Part shown: positions 5,559 to 9,018 of the stretch, one piece after another
How the letters are laid out: every line of letters starts with the position of its first letter
How positions within the stretch are numbered: the stretch's first letter is position 1
Assembly (NCBI GenBank): GCA_029212905.1
Contig: JARGPB010000037.1
Location: 1-9,018, forward strand
DNA length: 9,018 bases
Direction: 5' to 3'
Origin: Thalassovita sp.
GTDB taxonomy: Bacteria; Pseudomonadota; Alphaproteobacteria; Rhodobacterales; Rhodobacteraceae
Translations under genes and position numbers: made by a program
The notes under the pieces: generated by a model
The model's input: only the letters and a program-made list of their open reading frames with translations
Databases searched by the model: none
What the model was told of the DNA's origin: nothing

Positions 5559-7958
5559 ATGAAATTCACCCGCTCCTGGCTGAAAGAGCACCTCGACACC
5601 GAGGCGAGCCTTGATGAAATCCTGTACGCCCTGACCGATCTGGGTCTTGAGGTTGAAGAGGTCATCGACCCGGCCTCGAAACTGGCCAATTTCACGCTGG
5701 CCAAGGTCATCCACGCCGAACAGCACCCCGATGCCGACCGTCTACGCGTCTGCAAGGTGGACACGGATGACGGCGAAAAGCAGATCGTCTGCGGCGCGCC
5801 CAATGCGCGTGAAGGCATCACCGTGGTGCTGTGCAAACCCGGCGATTATGTCCCCGGTATCGATGTGACGCTGAGCGTCGGCAACATCCGCGGCGTCGAA
5901 AGCCACGGCATGATGGCTTCGGAACGCGAGCTGGAACTGTCGGACGAACATAACGGCATTATCGAGCTGCCCTCGGGCGAGGTCGGTCAGAAATTCACCG
6001 ATTGGTTGGCCGAAAACGACCCGGCCAAGGTGGATCCGGTGATCGAAATCGCCATTACGCCGAACCGTCCCGACGCGTTGGGTGTGCGGGGGATCGCGCT
6101 GGATCTGGCTGCGCGTGGCTTGGGTGAAATGAAACCCGCCAAGACTGCCCATATCGAAGGCGGATATACCTGTCCGATCACCGTCACGATCGACGAGGAC
6201 ACCCGCGAAAATGGCTGCGAGGTTTTTGCCGGGCGTCTGATCAAGGGCGTGAAAAACGGACCCAGCCCGGAATGGCTGCAACAGCGGCTAAAGGCGATCG
6301 GGCTGCGGCCTATCTCGGCTTTGGTGGATGTTACCAACTTCTTTACCTATGATCGCAATCGCCCGTTGCACGTCTTTGATGCGGATAAGGTGCAGGGCGA
6401 CATGCACATCCACCGGACCTTGGGCGGAGAAACTCTGCTGGGTCTGGATGAGAAAGAGCACCAGTTCAGCGCCGGTCAGGTTGTGATTTCGGACGAGAAT
6501 GGCGTGGAATCCATCGGTGGCATCATGGGTGGCGAGCATTCGGGCTGTACCGACGACACGGTGAACGTGTTCGTCGAGGCCGCTGTTTGGGACCGTATCC
6601 AGATCGCGATGACGGGGCGCGCGCTAAAGATCAACTCGGATGCGCGGTATCGGAATGAACGCGGGATCGACCCGGCCTATAATATGCAGGCGCTGGACGA
6701 TGCGACGCAGATGATTGTCGACCTGTGCGGGGGCGAACCTTCGAATGTGGTGGTCGCAGGCGCCGTGCCGGATGTCAGCCGGGCCTATAAACTGGATGCT
6801 GCGCGCATTCAGTCGCTGGTGGGCATGGAAATCCCTGAATCCGAGCAGCGTCAGATCCTGACCAAGCTGGGCTTCAAGCTGGAAGGCAACATGGCGCATG
6901 TGCCCTCGTGGCGGCCTGATGTGCTGGGTGAGGCGGATCTGGTCGAAGAGGTGGCACGCGTCGTGTCGCTGACCAAACTCGAAGGCCGCCCGATGCCGCG
7001 TACGCAGGCTGGTGTGCCCCAGCCGATCCTGTCAGTGCGCCAAAAGCGCGAGCAAATCGCGCGCCGCACGACGGCGTCGTTGGGCTATAATGAATGCGTA
7101 ACCTATTCGTTCATTGATCAAAGCGCTGCAGCATTGTTTGGCGGTAGCACAGATGAAACTATGCTGGAGAACCCGATCTCCAGTGAAATGAGCCACCTGC
7201 GTCCAGCGCTGTTGCCTGGCTTGCTTCAGGCCGCAGCACGCAATCAGGCACGCGGGTTCATGGATATGGCCCTGTTCGAGGTCGGTCCGGCCTTTCACGG
7301 GGGCGAACCTGGTCAGCAGCATACGCTGGTCACAGGGGTGCTGGTCGGCCGTACAGGTCCGAAGGATGTGCATGGCGCCAGCCGCGCTGTGGACGTCTAT
7401 GACGCAAAAGCTGATGCCGAGACGATCCTGTCCGCCATCGGTGCCCCTGCCAAGGTGCAGATCTTGCGCGGCGCGCCGGACTGGTGGCATCCGGGGCGGT
7501 CCGGCAAGATTTGCCTGGGCCCTAAGAAGGTGCTGGGCGTGTTTGGCGAATTGCACCCCAAAGTGCTGGCTGAAATGGGCGTAAAAGGTCCCGCCGTCGC
7601 CTTTACCATCTGGCCCGAGGAAGTGCCCGAGCCGCGCAAGGCTGGCTCGACCCGGCCTGCGATGCAAATCAGCGATCTGCAAGCCGTTGAACGGGACTTT
7701 GCCTTTGTTGTGGATGCAGACGTCGAGGCGCTGACGCTGGTCAATGCCGCCGGTGGTGCCGATAAGACGTTGATCAACGAGGTTCGGGTCTTTGACCAGT
7801 TCATCGGCGGTAGCTTGGGCGAAGGAAAGAAATCCATCGCCATCACCGTGCGTTTGCAGCCTGTCGAGACGACCTTGAAGGAAAAAGACATCGAGGTGGT
7901 CGCCGCCAAGATTGTCGAGAAAGTGCGCAAAGCCACAGGCGGCGAATTGCGCGGCTAA
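5559..7958 (+). CDS. pheT: Phenylalanyl-tRNA synthetase beta subunit
   Basis: The 799-residue beta subunit of the Phe-tRNA synthetase heterotetramer; it binds tRNA and carries the editing site that removes mischarged Tyr. Domains in order: an N-terminal start MKFTRSWLKEHLDTEASLDE, a tRNA-binding OB fold at about 42-150 with HPDADRLRVCKVD and IVCGAPNAREG, and the B3/B4 editing module at about 215-395. That module includes RPISALVDVTNFF, RPLHVFDADKV, GIMGGEHSG and FVEAAVWD. Next come the B5 domain at about 408-478 with VPSWRPDVLGEADLVEEVAR, a catalytic-like core to about 690, and the C-terminal FDX-ACB anticodon-binding domain at about 705-797 (ERDFAFVVD, FIGGSLGEGKKSIAITVRLQ). Length is normal and the frame is intact. 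AAGGAG lies eight bases before the ATG. A strong terminator follows. Confidence 0.98.
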   Translation: MKFTRSWLKEHLDTEASLDEILYALTDLGLEVEEVIDPASKLANFTLAKVIHAEQHPDADRLRVCKVDTDDGEKQIVCGAPNAREGITVVLCKPGDYVPGIDVTLSVGNIRGVESHGMMASERELELSDEHNGIIELPSGEVGQKFTDWLAENDPAKVDPVIEIAITPNRPDALGVRGIALDLAARGLGEMKPAKTAHIEGGYTCPITVTIDEDTRENGCEVFAGRLIKGVKNGPSPEWLQQRLKAIGLRPISALVDVTNFFTYDRNRPLHVFDADKVQGDMHIHRTLGGETLLGLDEKEHQFSAGQVVISDENGVESIGGIMGGEHSGCTDDTVNVFVEAAVWDRIQIAMTGRALKINSDARYRNERGIDPAYNMQALDDATQMIVDLCGGEPSNVVVAGAVPDVSRAYKLDAARIQSLVGMEIPESEQRQILTKLGFKLEGNMAHVPSWRPDVLGEADLVEEVARVVSLTKLEGRPMPRTQAGVPQPILSVRQKREQIARRTTASLGYNECVTYSFIDQSAAALFGGSTDETMLENPISSEMSHLRPALLPGLLQAAARNQARGFMDMALFEVGPAFHGGEPGQQHTLVTGVLVGRTGPKDVHGASRAVDVYDAKADAETILSAIGAPAKVQILRGAPDWWHPGRSGKICLGPKKVLGVFGELHPKVLAEMGVKGPAVAFTIWPEEVPEPRKAGSTRPAMQISDLQAVERDFAFVVDADVEALTLVNAAGGADKTLINEVRVFDQFIGGSLGEGKKSIAITVRLQPVETTLKEKDIEVVAAKIVEKVRKATGGELRG

Positions 7959-7995
7959 GTCTGGATTTCGTCTCTGGTGACGATATGTTGGAAAA

Positions 7996-8024
7996 GAAGA
8001 AGGGGCGGGATCTGCCCCTTTTTC
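7996..8024 (+). terminator. Rho-independent terminator after pheT
   Basis: An 11-bp stem (7996-8006 with 8014-8024, one G-U pair), core AAGGGGC/GCCCCTT, has a seven-base loop and a run of five T within its 3' arm. This is a classic intrinsic terminator, 37 nt after the pheT stop. It separates pheST from the GNAT/YtoQ gene, whose ribosome binding site begins 13 nt later. Confidence 0.88.
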
Positions 8025-8047
8025 ATGTGTGCAGTCCGGAGGATTGA

Positions 8048-8959
8048 ATGAAGGCGCGGCGGGCCAGGATCGGGGATGTAGCCGCGATTTCAACATGTAT
8101 CGAGGCGGCCTATGCAGCGTATCGCCAGGCCGGGATCGCTTTGCCGCCGGTTGCGGATGGTATTGCCGAGGATATTCGTGACAATCAGGTTTGGGTCGCC
8201 GAGGCCGAGGCCGAGGTTGCCGGGGTGTTGATTGCGGTGGTTGGGAACGCGGCTTGGCATTTGGCGAATATTGCGGTGGATCCACAGTACAGCGGGCGCG
8301 GCGTCGGGCGACAGCTGCTTGACGTCTTGGAACGCGCAGCCTGGGCAGCAGGGGCGCAGCGCCTGAATTTGACGACCCATGTGGAAATGCCTCAGAACAT
8401 CGCTCTATATCAACATCTGGGCTGGTCCGAGACAGGCCGAGAGGAAAGTAAAGTGTTCATGCAGAAGGGGCTGAAGGGCCCGTTGGGCAACGAAAAGGAG
8501 AGTAAAGCAATGACGATGCAGGTCTATTTGTCAGGCGAAATTCATACCGATTGGCGCGAACAGATTATCGCGGGCGCGGCTGGGCTGGACGTGGCGTTTT
8601 CCGCGCCAGTGACAGATCACGGTGCCAGCGATGATTGTGGCGTGTCCATTTTGGGTTCCGAACCCAACAAGTTCTGGCACGACCACAAGGGCGCCAAGAT
8701 GAATGCCATTCGGACCCGCCGCCTGATCGAGCAAGCGGATGTTGTCGTCATCCGCTTTGGTGAGAAATACAAACAGTGGAACGCGGCTTTTGATGCTGGC
8801 TATGCGTCCGCACTTGGGAAATCGCTGATCGTGCTGCATGGCCCCGATCATCAGCACGCGCTGAAAGAGGTGGATGCTGCCGCGTTGGCCGTTACCGAAG
8901 AGCCGCGCCAGGTCGTCGAGATCTTGCGGTATGTGCTGACCGGGGCCTTACCCAGATAA
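8048..8959 (+). CDS. GNAT N-acetyltransferase fused in frame to a YtoQ-family domain
   Basis: An unbroken 303-residue reading frame with two domains. Residues 1-142 form a GNAT acetyltransferase: an N-terminal RRARIGDVAAISTCIEAAY, the acetyl-CoA loop QYSGRGVG at 80-87 (Q-x-x-G-x-G), NIALYQHLGW at 117-126 and the end KVFMQKGL at 135-142. Substrate unknown. Residues 155-303 are a complete YtoQ-family protein (Pfam PF11071, related in fold to nucleoside 2-deoxyribosyltransferases, no proven activity) with VYLSGEIHTDW and FGEKYKQWNAAFDAGYA. The linker KGPLGNEKESKA does not look like a designed interdomain linker. Its DNA contains AAGGAG nine bases before an in-frame ATG at the exact usual start of YtoQ, so both a fusion and a free YtoQ may be made. 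GGAGG six bases... before 8048 supports the GNAT start. A GCCGAG triplet tandem (8198-8215) encodes AEAEAE in the GNAT part. Confidence 0.88.
   Translation: MKARRARIGDVAAISTCIEAAYAAYRQAGIALPPVADGIAEDIRDNQVWVAEAEAEVAGVLIAVVGNAAWHLANIAVDPQYSGRGVGRQLLDVLERAAWAAGAQRLNLTTHVEMPQNIALYQHLGWSETGREESKVFMQKGLKGPLGNEKESKAMTMQVYLSGEIHTDWREQIIAGAAGLDVAFSAPVTDHGASDDCGVSILGSEPNKFWHDHKGAKMNAIRTRRLIEQADVVVIRFGEKYKQWNAAFDAGYASALGKSLIVLHGPDHQHALKEVDAAALAVTEEPRQVVEILRYVLTGALPR
8510..8959 (+). CDS. ytoQ: YtoQ family protein from internal start (same frame as GNAT fusion)
   Basis: An alternative, shorter product of 149 residues, the normal length of stand-alone YtoQ. It begins MTMQVYLSGEIHTDW. AAGGAG at 8495-8500 is nine bases upstream of the ATG at 8510, a good ribosome binding site. 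Conserved features are SGEIHTDWR near the N-terminus, SILGSEPNKFWHDHKGAKMN in the middle and RFGEKYKQWNAAFDAGYASA, with G-K-S-L-I-V after it. The family resembles nucleoside 2-deoxyribosyltransferases, but its reaction is not established. No separate promoter is evident, so it is probably translated from the GNAT message. Whether the fusion or the free form predominates cannot be told from sequence. Confidence 0.6.
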   Translation: MTMQVYLSGEIHTDWREQIIAGAAGLDVAFSAPVTDHGASDDCGVSILGSEPNKFWHDHKGAKMNAIRTRRLIEQADVVVIRFGEKYKQWNAAFDAGYASALGKSLIVLHGPDHQHALKEVDAAALAVTEEPRQVVEILRYVLTGALPR

Positions 8960-8984
8960 GGCTTGAATAGCCCCTATATTTTTA
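8942..8984 (+). terminator. Possible terminator overlapping the end of the GNAT/YtoQ gene
   Basis: GCCTTA (8945-8950) and TAAGGC (8957-8962) form a perfect 6-bp stem with a six-base loop that includes the stop codon. GGGG (8942-8945) can also pair with CCCC (8971-8974) outside it. TATATTTTTA follows at once. The bulged architecture is imperfect, so this is a moderate call. The remaining bases to 9018 show no gene. Confidence 0.4.
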
Positions 8985-9018
8985 GACACCTTCTTCCGTA
9001 ATTTTGAGGCAAGGCGGC

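Noticed and set aside
8198..8215. Tandem GCCGAG x3 as a phase-variation tract
   Set aside because: The repeat unit is six bases, so changes in copy number would keep frame. It only encodes AEAEAE in a surface strand of the GNAT domain.
7032..8285. Antisense reading frame of 417 codons opposite pheT and the GNAT gene
   Set aside because: It crosses the pheT terminator and two real genes, and its N-terminal part is Pro/Arg-rich with no domain.
1..9018. CRISPR array, insertion sequence, tRNA, toxin-antitoxin or defence cluster
   Set aside because: No spaced direct repeats, transposase motifs, cloverleaf-like segments or paired small toxin/antitoxin genes were found on either strand by eye. The DUF3883 remnant alone does not make a defence system.

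Overview
The window looks like chromosome of a marine-type alphaproteobacterium, most likely family Rhodobacteraceae (Roseobacter group). Evidence is the GC-rich coding sequence, the protein sequences themselves (pyruvate kinase, PheS, PheT, the DUF1244 protein, YtoQ), and the gene order pyk, small membrane protein, rpmI, rplT, pheS, pheT, with a leftward N-formylglutamate amidohydrolase/DUF1244 pair beside pyk. This assignment is inferred from sequence character and not from a database search.

Layout. Positions 1-631 hold the decayed 3' part of a DUF3883-domain gene, with a frameshift near 246-250 and an in-frame stop at 566-568. Tail to tail with it, a leftward two-gene unit (638-1736) encodes a DUF1244 protein and an N-formylglutamate amidohydrolase-family protein. 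A 137-bp divergent spacer carries a recognisable pyk promoter with an operator-like palindrome on its predicted start site. Rightward from there come pyk (1874-3319) and a 73-residue two-helix membrane protein (3348-3569). Next is a dense run of inverted repeats (3581-3665), then the ribosomal protein pair rpmI-rplT, a terminator, pheS, a 115-nt gap, pheT and a strong terminator. The window ends with an open reading frame that joins a GNAT acetyltransferase to a YtoQ-family protein, although ytoQ keeps its own ribosome binding site and start codon.

How the genes work together. Most of the window is core metabolism and translation: the last step of glycolysis/Entner-Doudoroff (Pyk), two large-subunit ribosomal proteins (L35, L20) and both subunits of phenylalanyl-tRNA synthetase. 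The accessory material is the DUF3883 pseudogene, the small membrane protein and the GNAT/YtoQ locus.

I found no CRISPR array, insertion sequence, prophage, tRNA or rRNA gene, and no clear new multi-gene system. The best leads are the structured rpmI leader, the operator-like site at the pyk promoter, and the GNAT-YtoQ fusion that looks like two recently joined cistrons.
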